Origin: Gammaproteobacteria bacterium MFB021
GTDB lineage: Bacteria > Pseudomonadota > Gammaproteobacteria > Pseudomonadales > Halomonadaceae
Reading direction: 5' to 3'
Length of the DNA: 64,000 nucleotides
Assembly (NCBI GenBank): GCA_000737985.1
Contig: JNVT01000105.1
Location: forward strand, 30,103-94,102
Each line of letters opens with the position of its first letter. Position 1 is the first letter of the stretch. Under the pieces are notes generated by a model, which had not been told where the DNA came from, searched no databases, and saw nothing but the letters and a program-made list of their open reading frames with translations. The translations under genes and the position numbers were made by a program. Shown here piece after piece: positions 1-7,492 of the stretch.

Positions 1-88
1 GCGCCATGCGTTCCTCATAGAGACGACGACGGTCGGCGGAACGGTCTTCGATACGTCGAGTCACGCGGTCGATCGTGGAGTTGAGCAT
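1..88 (-). CDS. edd: 6-phosphogluconate dehydratase, N-terminal fragment
   Basis: Read on the minus strand, the left edge encodes a peptide that includes NSTIDRVTRRIEDRSADRR. This resembles the N-terminus of Edd-type dehydratases, which open with a short lead and then a (V/I)T.RI.ERS pattern. Edd makes KDPG in the Entner-Doudoroff pathway. I place the start at 88 because an AGG lies 9 bases upstream of that ATG; an in-frame ATG at 103 is the alternative and has no clear ribosome site. Only about 29 codons are visible, so the call rests on this short match and on the divergent gap gene next door. The rest of the gene lies outside the window. Confidence 0.6.
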   Translation of the reverse strand, partial: MLNSTIDRVTRRIEDRSADRRRLYEERMA

Positions 89-119
89 CAGGGTCTGCCT
101 CATCGAGCTATCGTGGTTG

Positions 120-137
120 TTTGGTAAACTTACCAAA
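120..137. promoter_or_regulatory. Perfect 18-bp palindrome in the edd/gap divergent promoter region (HexR-like operator candidate)
   Basis: TTTGGTAA-AC-TTACCAAA is a perfect inverted repeat with 8-bp arms and a 2-bp spacer. It lies 32 bases upstream of the edd start and 210 bases upstream of gap. Regulators of RpiR type (HexR) and sometimes GntR type control edd/gap promoters in Pseudomonas and Shewanella. The match to published HexR sites is only loose, so the regulator's identity is an inference from position. Confidence 0.4.
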
Positions 138-347
138 AAAAATGCCCGGTGGCCGTGAATGCGCCGATGGTATTAGTCTTTTGGGGTAATATTTTTTCAT
201 GGCGCGATGTTCTAGACTGTCAGCAGTCACGGACTATCGTCAGTTCAGGCTTCGAGGCAGCCCCGGGGCGCCGCTGCGCCCTGACCTCGTGACCCATCGA
301 TCGCCCCGTCCCGCTCGGGGTTTCGCCATCTGAGAGGAGAGAGCACC

Positions 348-1349
348 ATGACTTTGCGTGTCGCTATCAACGGATTCGGCCGTATCGGTCGTAACGTACT
401 CCGCGCGCTCTACGAAAACGGCTACCGCGATCGCATTCAGGTCGTGGCCATCAACGACCTGGGTGACCCGGCGCTCAACGCCCATCTGCTGCGTCATGAC
501 AGCGTGCATGGCCGCTTCGGCTTCGAGGTGGATCACGACAGCGATACGCTGAGCGTAGACGGTGACAGCATCCGCATCCTCTCCGAGCGCGATCCTGGCC
601 AACTGCCGTGGCAGTCGCTCGACGTCGACCTGGTGATGGAGTGCACCGGCCTGTTCACCAAGCGTGCCGCGGCTGCCAAGCACATCGAAGCCGGTGCCGC
701 CCGCGTGCTGATCTCGGCGCCCAGCCCCGATGCCGACGCCACCATCGTGTTCGGCGTCAACGAGCAGGTGCTGAAGGCCGAGCACCGTGTGGTCTCCAAT
801 GCTTCCTGCACCACCAACTGCCTGGCACCGGTGGCCCAGGCGCTGCAGGACGCGGTGGGCATCGAAAATGGCCTGATGACCACGGTGCATGCCTACACCA
901 ACGATCAGAACCTGTCCGACGTCTACCACTCCGACCCCTACCGCGCGCGCAGCGCCACCCAGTCGATGATTCCGACCAAGACCGGCGCCGCCGCCGCCGT
1001 GGGCCTGGTGCTGCCGGAGCTCAACGGCAAGCTGGACGGTCTGGCGGTGCGCGTGCCGGTGATCAACGTCTCGCTGGTCGACCTGACCTTCACCGCGGGC
1101 CGCGACACCACCAAGGAGGAGATCAACCAGATCGTCGAGAAGGCCGCTGCCGCCTCGCCGGTGCTGGCGGTCAACGCCCAGCCGCTGGTCTCGATCGACT
1201 TCAACCACGACCCCAACTCCTCGACCTTCGACGCCAACCACACCCGCGTCAACGGGCGGCTGGTCAAGGTCATGGCCTGGTACGACAATGAGTGGGGCTT
1301 CTCCAACCGCATGCTGGATACCGCCCTGGCGATGCAGGCAACCGCCTGA
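348..1349 (+). CDS. gap: Type I glyceraldehyde-3-phosphate dehydrogenase
   Basis: This 333-residue protein oxidises glyceraldehyde-3-phosphate to 1,3-bisphosphoglycerate with NAD(P) in the cytoplasm. The N-terminal Rossmann motif [10 protein letters not shown] (residues 7-16), the catalytic Cys in [12 protein letters not shown] (about residue 153) and the catalytic His in [10 protein letters not shown] are all present, and the length is normal for the family. A GAGAGGAGAGA ribosome site precedes the ATG. The gene stands divergent from an edd-like gene, which fits a role in the lower half of the Entner-Doudoroff route. A strong terminator follows. The primary physiological direction (glycolytic or gluconeogenic) cannot be read from sequence alone. 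Confidence 0.95.
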   Translation: MTLRVAINGFGRIGRNVLRALYENGYRDRIQVVAINDLGDPALNAHLLRHDSVHGRFGFEVDHDSDTLSVDGDSIRILSERDPGQLPWQSLDVDLVMECTGLFTKRAAAAKHIEAGAARVLISAPSPDADATIVFGVNEQVLKAEHRVVSNASCTTNCLAPVAQALQDAVGIENGLMTTVHAYTNDQNLSDVYHSDPYRARSATQSMIPTKTGAAAAVGLVLPELNGKLDGLAVRVPVINVSLVDLTFTAGRDTTKEEINQIVEKAAAASPVLAVNAQPLVSIDFNHDPNSSTFDANHTRVNGRLVKVMAWYDNEWGFSNRMLDTALAMQATA

Positions 1350-1429
1350 TCTTTCTCCACCGAACGGCGTCGGCGAACCACGCCACGGCGTTCGGTAGCT
1401 CCTCACGTTAGTTCTTTAAGTCAGTTCCC

Positions 1430-1457
1430 AATGGCGCTCTCAGGAGCGCCATTTTTT
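1430..1457 (+). terminator. Rho-independent terminator of gap
   Basis: A perfect 10-bp stem (AATGGCGCTC / GAGCGCCATT) closes a TCAG loop and runs straight into a T-tract, 80 bases after the gap stop codon. Confidence 0.92.
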
Positions 1458-1847
1458 GTCTGGTGGTCAGCAGGCCGGCATCCGGGTTATCGGCGGGTCG
1501 ATGTCATGATCGCTGGCGCTCAGCGGTCATCCGGCGTCGCCGGTAGGGCTGCCCTGGCCGATGTCCTGACATCACGAGCGGTGGCCCGGCGGGGCTGGCA
1601 GTGCTTATCTGGGCTGGTACCATGGCGGCGATTCATGGAACCCCTCCCTTATTCCGCATTGAGAGGTCGGTAGTCAGAGCAATATCGATTCAAGTTCTTT
1701 TAGCAGCTGCCGATAAAGTCAGGGAAATTGAATTATACTTAGATGTGTGCCCGGGACTTGGCCTGACGCGACTCTCTCCTCTAAGGTAAGACGGCTCTAA
1801 TTTCTCAATTCATGATCATTTAACGCCGCGCCGAGGTTGGCAGTGCC
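1458..1847. other. 390-bp intergenic stretch with no recognisable gene
   Basis: The short open frames here have no coding character or ribosome site that I trust. The last ~200 bases are more AT-rich than their surroundings, which fits a promoter for the downstream small gene, but I could not identify convincing -35/-10 boxes. Confidence 0.6.
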
Positions 1848-2156
1848 ATGCAACAGACGATCCTCAATGCCCATCGCCTGATCGGCGAGACGCTTCGCGA
1901 ACCTGGTCGAGAACGACTCGGACGCATCGTGGGGGTAGACCAAGCGCGCCGCGTGCCGGTGGTCTTCGTGCTGTGGCAGGGCCAGCAGGGCATTCAACGC
2001 ATCGAGCTGAGCGTCGACGATCTGCGGCGACTGGTCGCCTCCTGCGAGCGGCGTCATGCCACAGCCAGTCTGGCGCCCGATGCCGCAGGATCGACGACGG
2101 ACGACACCTCCCGGGGCACCGGGATTGCACCGCGGCGACGTGCCGGCCTGCGCTGA
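1848..2156 (+). CDS. Small hypothetical protein
   Basis: A 102-residue frame begins MQQTILNAHRLIGETLREPG and continues with a beta-rich segment (GRIVGVDQARRVPVVFVLWQGQQG), followed by a helix (ELSVDDLRRLVASCE) and a low-complexity basic tail from about residue 75. Codon use in the first 75 codons looks like the neighbouring genes. A weak GAGG sits about 10 bases upstream of the ATG. The fold is vaguely like a small barrel plus a helix, but I recognise no family. The tail may be over-long or non-native. It lies 55 bases upstream of the PAS/GGDEF-like gene and could be cotranscribed with it. Confidence 0.5.
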   Translation: MQQTILNAHRLIGETLREPGRERLGRIVGVDQARRVPVVFVLWQGQQGIQRIELSVDDLRRLVASCERRHATASLAPDAAGSTTDDTSRGTGIAPRRRAGLR

Positions 2157-2211
2157 CAACCCGTCTTTACCCACTGCGCCGCCAGTCGCTGCGGCAACAT
2201 GAGATTGGAGC

Positions 2212-3492
2212 ATGAATCGATCCGATGCCCTGGTCGGCGCGACCGAGCCCAGCGACGAGGCGCAGCAGTGGCTGAGCGCCATACCGGCTGCCGTCTATGT
2301 GACCGACCCTGGCTGGTGGCTGGGAGAGGTTCGCTTCGTGGCCGAGGCGGTCGCCGACTTGGGTGGGCACACCGCCGCCGACTATCTCGAGTCTCCTCAG
2401 CGCTGGCTGAGCGCGATCGATGAAGCTGGCCGGCTGCAGGCGCTCGAGCGGCTGCAGGCCGCGCTGGACGCGGGCGAGACGCGGGTGACTCTGAGTTATA
2501 CGCTGAGCCATGTCGACGGCACCTCGTGTCGCCTCGCCGATACCCTCGATATTCAGCGCGATGCCGGGGGGCAGCCCGTGGCGCTGGTCGGCGTGCTCGA
2601 GCGGGTGGCCGCCGCGGGTACCGGCGATGGCGCCTCGCGCGCCCTGCTCGCACACAACCCCGATCTGCTGCTCGCGCTGGATGCCGACCTCGCCTGCCGC
2701 GCCGCCGCCGGAGCGGTGGGGCCGGTGCTGGGCGTCAGCGCCGATACGCTGGTCGGCCGCTCGCTATTCGAGCTGATGGCGCCCGAGGACGCACCGCGGG
2801 TGCAGCGCGCTCTCGATGAGCAGGCGGTGATCGCGGGGACGGCGCTGCTCGAGCTGCGTCTGCGCCACCGTGATGGTGGCTACCGCTGGTGCGAGATCCA
2901 CTTCGCTGCCGACAGCGACGCCGTCTCCAGCGTCTCACCCGGGTGGGTCGCGGTGGCTCGGGACATCACCGAGCGCCGCCGCCAGGCGCTGCAGTGGGAT
3001 GCCTATGACGCCACCGACGAGCTCACCTCGGCTCTCAATGAACGTGCTTTCCTGGGGCTCCTACGTCAGGCGGTGGCGATGGGCGACGTCCATGGGCGGC
3101 TGTCGCTGATCGTGTTCGAGGTCGACGGCTTCGCCGATATCGTCACCCGCTGGGGGCGTGAGGGAGGGGATCTGGTCCTTGCCTGCATCGGCGAGATGTG
3201 TCGTGCCACCCTGCGCGAGCGATTCAGCTTTGGTCGCCTCGATACGCGCGGTTTCGCGCTGCTGCTGAGCGGCAAGTCGCTGCAAGAGACTTCGGCCATC
3301 GCCGAGCGGCTGCGTGCGCGTTTCGGCACCACGCGGGTCGAGTTCCATGGCCACTGGCTGGCGTTCTCGGTTAGTCTGGGCGTGGCCGAACGTCGCCAGA
3401 GCGAGCCGCCCGAGACCTTCCTGGCGCGCACCCACAGCGGGCTCGAGCTGGCAATGACCCATGGCGGTAACCGCGTTCAGCAGGCACCTTGA
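2212..3492 (+). CDS. PAS-domain protein with degenerate GGDEF domain
   Basis: The 426-residue soluble protein has two PAS-like segments (about residues 20-130 and 140-255, the second ending in a typical WVAVARDITERR). A diguanylate-cyclase-like domain follows (about 270-420). In that domain the N-terminal TDELTSALNERAF and the central VFEVDGFADIV lines align with GGDEF proteins. However, the signature (R.GGDEF) is replaced by RLDTRGFALLL. The metal and GTP-binding residues needed to make c-di-GMP are therefore absent, and the domain is probably not a cyclase. There are no membrane segments. The ribosome site is poor (GGAG only one base before ATG; GAGA further back), so the start is uncertain by a few codons. 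It likely senses a ligand or signals through protein contact. Confidence 0.8.
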   Translation: MNRSDALVGATEPSDEAQQWLSAIPAAVYVTDPGWWLGEVRFVAEAVADLGGHTAADYLESPQRWLSAIDEAGRLQALERLQAALDAGETRVTLSYTLSHVDGTSCRLADTLDIQRDAGGQPVALVGVLERVAAAGTGDGASRALLAHNPDLLLALDADLACRAAAGAVGPVLGVSADTLVGRSLFELMAPEDAPRVQRALDEQAVIAGTALLELRLRHRDGGYRWCEIHFAADSDAVSSVSPGWVAVARDITERRRQALQWDAYDATDELTSALNERAFLGLLRQAVAMGDVHGRLSLIVFEVDGFADIVTRWGREGGDLVLACIGEMCRATLRERFSFGRLDTRGFALLLSGKSLQETSAIAERLRARFGTTRVEFHGHWLAFSVSLGVAERRQSEPPETFLARTHSGLELAMTHGGNRVQQAP

Positions 3493-3706
3493 ACGCGGTT
3501 TCTAGCGTGAGCCTGGCCGCTCATAAGCGTGTCTTCAGTCGCTGGAATGCCCCGCGTGAGCCGCTGGAACGTGGTGCGACCGGCGTATCGCGATCGGGAC
3601 CGCAAGCAGGACACGAGAAGAACCGAGACACGAGAAAGCGCGGGCGCGGTACGTCATGAGGATGCCCTGGCGTCGCCGACCCGCAGTCAATGCAAGGAGA
3701 ACGATG

Positions 3707-4510
3707 ATGGGACGACTGCTGCTGGCCTTGTTCGTCAGCCTGATGAGCCTGCCGCTGTGGGCCGACGAGGTCGTGGGCCCCCATGTACAGGGCGAGACCT
3801 TCGAATACACCACCGGGGGCCAGACCTACAAGGGCTACCTGGCCTACAACGCCAGCGACGACCAGCCGCGCCCCGGGGTGCTGCTGGTACACGAATGGTG
3901 GGGGCTGAACGACTACATCAAGCGGCGCGCCGATCAGCTCGCGGCGCTGGGCTTCGTCGCGCTGGCGGTCGACATGTACGGCGATGGCAAGGTTGCGCAG
4001 CATCCTGACGATGCCAAGGCGTTTTCCGCTCAGGTGATGCAGGACTGGCCGGCGGCGCGGGCGCGGCTCGATGCAGCGTTGGCAGCACTGCGTCAGCACC
4101 CGGCGGTGGATGGCGAGCACATCGCCGCCATGGGCTACTGCTTTGGCGGCGGCGTGGTGATGAACATGGCGCTGGCGGGCATGCCGATCGACGCCGCGAT
4201 CAGCTTCCACGGCAGCCCCACCCAGGCGGTGAGCCAGCCGCAGCCGTTCGACGGCCTGGTGCGGATCTACAACGGTCAGGACGATCCGCTGGTCGACAAG
4301 CAGGCGCTGGCCGACATGGCCGCGACCCTGGAGAAGGACGGCGCCAAGGTGCGGGTGGTGGAGTACCCGGGGGCGACCCACGCCTTTACCAATCCTGACG
4401 CCGACGCCCTGGCCAAGAAGTTCGACCTGCCGCTGGGCTACAACGCGGCGGCGGATGCGGCCTCCTGGCAGGCCGCGCTGCTGACGTTGGACAAGGCGCT
4501 CAACCAGTAG
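3707..4510 (+). CDS. Exported dienelactone hydrolase family protein
   Basis: This alpha/beta hydrolase of 267 residues starts with a signal peptide (GRLLLALFVSLMSLPLWA, cut before DEV), so it should act in the periplasm. The family nucleophile Cys is present in GYCFGGG, the acid in DDPLVD, and the His in GATHAFTNPDA. The start at 3707 fits the AAGGAG at 3694-3699 with 7-base spacing; ATG 3704 is possible, while the longer frame from 3656 would bury the signal peptide. The substrate is unknown: the family covers dienelactones and other small esters or lactones. No aromatic-degradation genes lie nearby, so dienelactone itself is unlikely to be the substrate. Confidence 0.85.
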   Translation: MGRLLLALFVSLMSLPLWADEVVGPHVQGETFEYTTGGQTYKGYLAYNASDDQPRPGVLLVHEWWGLNDYIKRRADQLAALGFVALAVDMYGDGKVAQHPDDAKAFSAQVMQDWPAARARLDAALAALRQHPAVDGEHIAAMGYCFGGGVVMNMALAGMPIDAAISFHGSPTQAVSQPQPFDGLVRIYNGQDDPLVDKQALADMAATLEKDGAKVRVVEYPGATHAFTNPDADALAKKFDLPLGYNAAADAASWQAALLTLDKALNQ

Positions 4511-4518
4511 CCATTGAC

Positions 4519-4541
4519 GCCCGCGGTCAGTGATCGCGGGC
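4519..4541. terminator. Hairpin between convergent genes
   Basis: A 7-bp GC stem (GCCCGCG / CGCGGGC) lies between the hydrolase stop and the end of pncB. No T-tract is present on either strand, so termination is only a possibility. Confidence 0.35.
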
Positions 4542-4566
4542 CCTGTCCACGACGTGCAGGCTCGGC

Positions 4567-5739
4567 TCAGGCGCGATGATTGAGCGCCAGCACGCGTTGG
4601 GCCAGGGCGATCATCTCCGGGTCGCCGGTGTGCTTGTCGGGCACGTCCGAGAGCTTGACCACCGGCAGCCAGTGCTGCCCCTCCGGGCGCGCCTCGACCA
4701 TCTTGATCACCATGTTCATCGGTGTCGCACCGACGTCGTTGGTGAAGTTGGTGCCGATGCCGAAGGCCATTCCGATGCGATCCTTGCAGAAGGCGTGGAT
4801 CCGCTCGACCCGCTCCGGCGTCAGCGCGTCGGAGAAGATGATGGTCTTGCTGCGGGGGTCGATGCCCAGGCGTTCGTAGTGGGCAATGGTCTGGGAGGCG
4901 AAGTCGATCGGGTCGGCACTGTCGTGGCGGACGCCGTCGAAGAGCTTGGCGAACTTCTTGTCGAAGCTCTCGAAGAACGCTTTCGAGGTGAAGGTGTCGG
5001 TCAGGGCGATACCCAGGTCGCCGCGATAGACGTCGACCCAGTGCTCCAGTGCCAGGCTGTTGGCCATCTTGAAGCCGAAACGCGCGCCGTGGAACATGAA
5101 CCACTCGTGGGCGTGGGTGCCGATCGGCTTGACCCCATGGCGCATCGCCAGCATCACGTTGCTGGTGCCGCTGAAGGCGCTGCCGCCGTGGTGGCGCAGC
5201 GCGCCCACCACGCGATCCTGAACGTCGAAGGAGAAGCGTCGTCGGGTGCCGAATTCGGCGATCTTGAGCCCCAGGCGCTGGTACTGCTCGATCTTGCCCC
5301 GGGTGCGCGTCTCGACCGTGGCGTCGTCGTCACGCGGCACCTGGCGCAGGCGATACCAGAGCTCGCTGATCAGCGCCATCAGCGGCACTTCCCACAGAAT
5401 GGTGCGATACCACAGCCCCTCCATGGTCACCGACAGCTCGCTGCCGTGCTGGACGATGGTGACCTCGTCAGGGTTGTAGCGGAAGCCGGCGAGGAAATCG
5501 AGATAGGTCGGGTCGAGGTAGGGGCAGGTCTGCTCGAGATAGCGCTTCTCGTCCTCGCTGAGGGTGAGTTCGGCCATGGCGTCGACCGCGCCGCGCAGGG
5601 CCTCGCCGAAGCCCTCGGGGAAGGCGTGCTCGCCGCGGTTGATGAAGGCATAGCGCGCCTGCGCATAGGGAAAGCGCTTGATCACGGCGTTCTGCATCGT
5701 GATCTTGTAGAAGTCGTTGTCCAGAAGCGAAGTTAGCAT
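4567..5739 (-). CDS. pncB: Nicotinate phosphoribosyltransferase
   Basis: This 390-residue cytoplasmic enzyme joins nicotinate to PRPP in NAD salvage. The start LLDNDFYKITMQNAV, the FINRG segment, the TSNVMLA line, the PIGTHAHEWFM line with its catalytic His, and the HDSADPIDF and FSDALTPE motifs are all typical of bacterial PncB. The length is also typical. It faces the DLH-family gene convergently. Upstream of it on the same strand lies the DUF4190 gene, about 60 bases away, which could share its transcript. Confidence 0.95.
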   Translation of the reverse strand: MLTSLLDNDFYKITMQNAVIKRFPYAQARYAFINRGEHAFPEGFGEALRGAVDAMAELTLSEDEKRYLEQTCPYLDPTYLDFLAGFRYNPDEVTIVQHGSELSVTMEGLWYRTILWEVPLMALISELWYRLRQVPRDDDATVETRTRGKIEQYQRLGLKIAEFGTRRRFSFDVQDRVVGALRHHGGSAFSGTSNVMLAMRHGVKPIGTHAHEWFMFHGARFGFKMANSLALEHWVDVYRGDLGIALTDTFTSKAFFESFDKKFAKLFDGVRHDSADPIDFASQTIAHYERLGIDPRSKTIIFSDALTPERVERIHAFCKDRIGMAFGIGTNFTNDVGATPMNMVIKMVEARPEGQHWLPVVKLSDVPDKHTGDPEMIALAQRVLALNHRA

Positions 5740-5801
5740 GAAGTCTCGTCTACGGCGTGGTCGAGTCGCTGAGCCGGTGCTCTCCGGGTCGCTCGCGGCG
5801 A

Positions 5802-6095
5802 TTACATGAAGGCCATGATACCGAACATTGTCGCGACGAAGCCGCCGAACAGCAAAATCCCGGCCAGCGACAGCAGGATCAGCAGATAGCCCAGGATCAG
5901 CCCTGCCAGCGCCCAGCTGTCGCCGGACTCCCGGCGCGCGCGGATCTGGCGCCGCGCGAGATGACCGCAGACTACACCGCCCAGCGCCGCCGGCGGCACC
6001 AGGGTGCCGAGCACGCTGAGCGCAAAAGCGACCAGCGCCATCACGTTGGTGGGGCCGGGCGGCGGGGTGGGGTGCAGGTCGTTCATGGCATCCAT
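5802..6095 (-). CDS. DUF4190-type small membrane protein
   Basis: The protein is about 97 residues. A Pro-rich N-terminus is followed by two hydrophobic membrane helices (VMALVAFALSVLGTLVPPAAL and ALAGLILGYLLILLSLAGIL), with GHLARRQIRARRESGDSWALAGLILGY between them. The GH.A..QI........ALAGL.LGY pattern is the hallmark of DUF4190. ATG at 6086 and 6098 are alternative starts; none has a good ribosome site. The function of the family is unknown; it is an inner-membrane protein. Confidence 0.75.
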   Translation of the reverse strand: MDAMNDLHPTPPPGPTNVMALVAFALSVLGTLVPPAALGGVVCGHLARRQIRARRESGDSWALAGLILGYLLILLSLAGILLFGGFVATMFGIMAFM

Positions 6096-6250
6096 CATCG
6101 TGGCGTCGCTGGCGATGCCCCAGAGTATCGCATGCTTGCCGGACGCTCTCGACGTTTTCGGTGCCGCTCCCCGCGGGCTATCGACTAGGCTGTCAGCGCG
6201 ACGCGACGGTGCGAGTGGCGCGGGCGGCAAATATTGAAGAGGGAGTCGAC

Positions 6251-7459
6251 ATGGCACAGCAGGGAGAGCGTCAGGAAGCCCCGCAGGACGCGCTGCGGGT
6301 GATGCGGCTCGACAGCCTGGCGGCGCTGGAGGCGGCCAGCTGGAACGCGGTGGTGGGTACGGGCTACCCGTTCCTGCGCCACGAGTTTCTCGTCGCGCTC
6401 GAGGCGTGCGCCTGCGCCTGCACCGAGACCGGCTGGGCGCCGGATCATCTGCTGGTCTATCGCGGCGCGCGGCTGGTGGCGGTGCTGCCGCGCTATGCCA
6501 AGTGGCACTCACGCGGCGAGTACGTGTTCGACTGGGCCTGGGCGGATGCCTGGGAGCGCGCCGGCGGCGACTACTATCCCAAGTCGCTGTCGGCGATCCC
6601 GTTCACGCCGGCGAGCGGGCCGCGCCTGGGCGTGGTCGCCGATGAGTCGCGCGCTGCGGTGATCGCGGCGCTGGGGCCGGTGCTGCGCGCCAGCGGCATG
6701 CAGAGCTGGCATCTGCTGTTCGCCGATGACGCCGAGGTGGTGGCATGGCAGGCGGACTTCGGGGCGCCGCTGCTCGAACGTTGCGCGGTACAGTTCACCT
6801 GGCGCGACGCGGGCTACGGTGACTTCGAGGGCTTCCTCGCCGGCATGAGCTCGCGCAAGCGCAAGGAAATCCGGCGCGAGCGCCGACATCTGGTCGAGCA
6901 GGGTTTCGTGTTCGAGCGCCTCAGCGGCGTGGCGATCGACGAGGCCGCGCTGGACCAGTTCTACCGCTGCTACTGCATGACCTACCTCGAACGCGGCCAG
7001 CACCCCTATCTCAATCGCGATTTCTTCATCCGGCTGCGCGACACCCTGGGCGATGCGATGATGCTGGTCAGGGCCAGCATCGATGGCCGTGCGGTGGCCG
7101 CGGCGCTCTGCTTCGAGGGCGATGATGCGCTGTACGGCCGCTACTGGGGTAGCGAGGTGGCGGCGGATTTCCTGCACTTCGAGACCTGCTACTACCAGGG
7201 CATCGAGCACTGCCTGGCGCGCGGGCTTTCGCGCTTCGACCCGGGCACCCAGGGCGAACACAAGCTCACCCGCGGCTTCGCCCCGGCGCTGAGCCGTTCA
7301 CTGCACTATCTGGAACACGAGGGCTTCCGCGAGGCGGTGGCACAGTTCTGCCGCGAGGAGCGCGCCCATGTCGAAGCGTATCTGGAGCAGTGCCGCGGGC
7401 GGCTGCCCTTTCGCCAGACCCCGGCGGGCGATGACGCCGCGGCGAATAACGAAGATTGA
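6251..7459 (+). CDS. FemAB/GNAT-superfamily acyltransferase-like protein (peptidogalycan biosynthesis family)
   Basis: This cytoplasmic protein of 402 residues has a duplicated GNAT-like fold. Visible landmarks are NAVVGTGYPFLRHEFL near the N-terminus, SSRKRKEIRRERR in the middle, the FYRCYCMTYLERGQHPYL segment, and the C-terminal YYQGIEHCLARGLSRFDPGTQGEHKLTRGF (the GEHK..RGF motif marks this family). The start at 6251 follows GAGGGAG; the longer frame from 6161 lacks coding character. Members are annotated as N-acetyltransferase or peptidogalycan biosynthesis proteins without a proven substrate. The kef-type gene begins 33 bases downstream, suggesting co-transcription. Confidence 0.8.
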   Translation: MAQQGERQEAPQDALRVMRLDSLAALEAASWNAVVGTGYPFLRHEFLVALEACACACTETGWAPDHLLVYRGARLVAVLPRYAKWHSRGEYVFDWAWADAWERAGGDYYPKSLSAIPFTPASGPRLGVVADESRAAVIAALGPVLRASGMQSWHLLFADDAEVVAWQADFGAPLLERCAVQFTWRDAGYGDFEGFLAGMSSRKRKEIRRERRHLVEQGFVFERLSGVAIDEAALDQFYRCYCMTYLERGQHPYLNRDFFIRLRDTLGDAMMLVRASIDGRAVAAALCFEGDDALYGRYWGSEVAADFLHFETCYYQGIEHCLARGLSRFDPGTQGEHKLTRGFAPALSRSLHYLEHEGFREAVAQFCREERAHVEAYLEQCRGRLPFRQTPAGDDAAANNED

Positions 7460-7492
7460 CGGCACGCGTGCCGTGACGAGGACCGACAAGCA

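Noticed and set aside
1431..1789. Two small plus-strand frames after gap
   Set aside because: The first begins inside the terminator and neither has a ribosome site or family resemblance.
4576..5736. Long plus-strand open frame (386 codons) antisense to pncB
   Set aside because: The translated product is low-complexity and matches no family; pncB on the other strand has all its motifs. GC-rich DNA produces such shadow frames.
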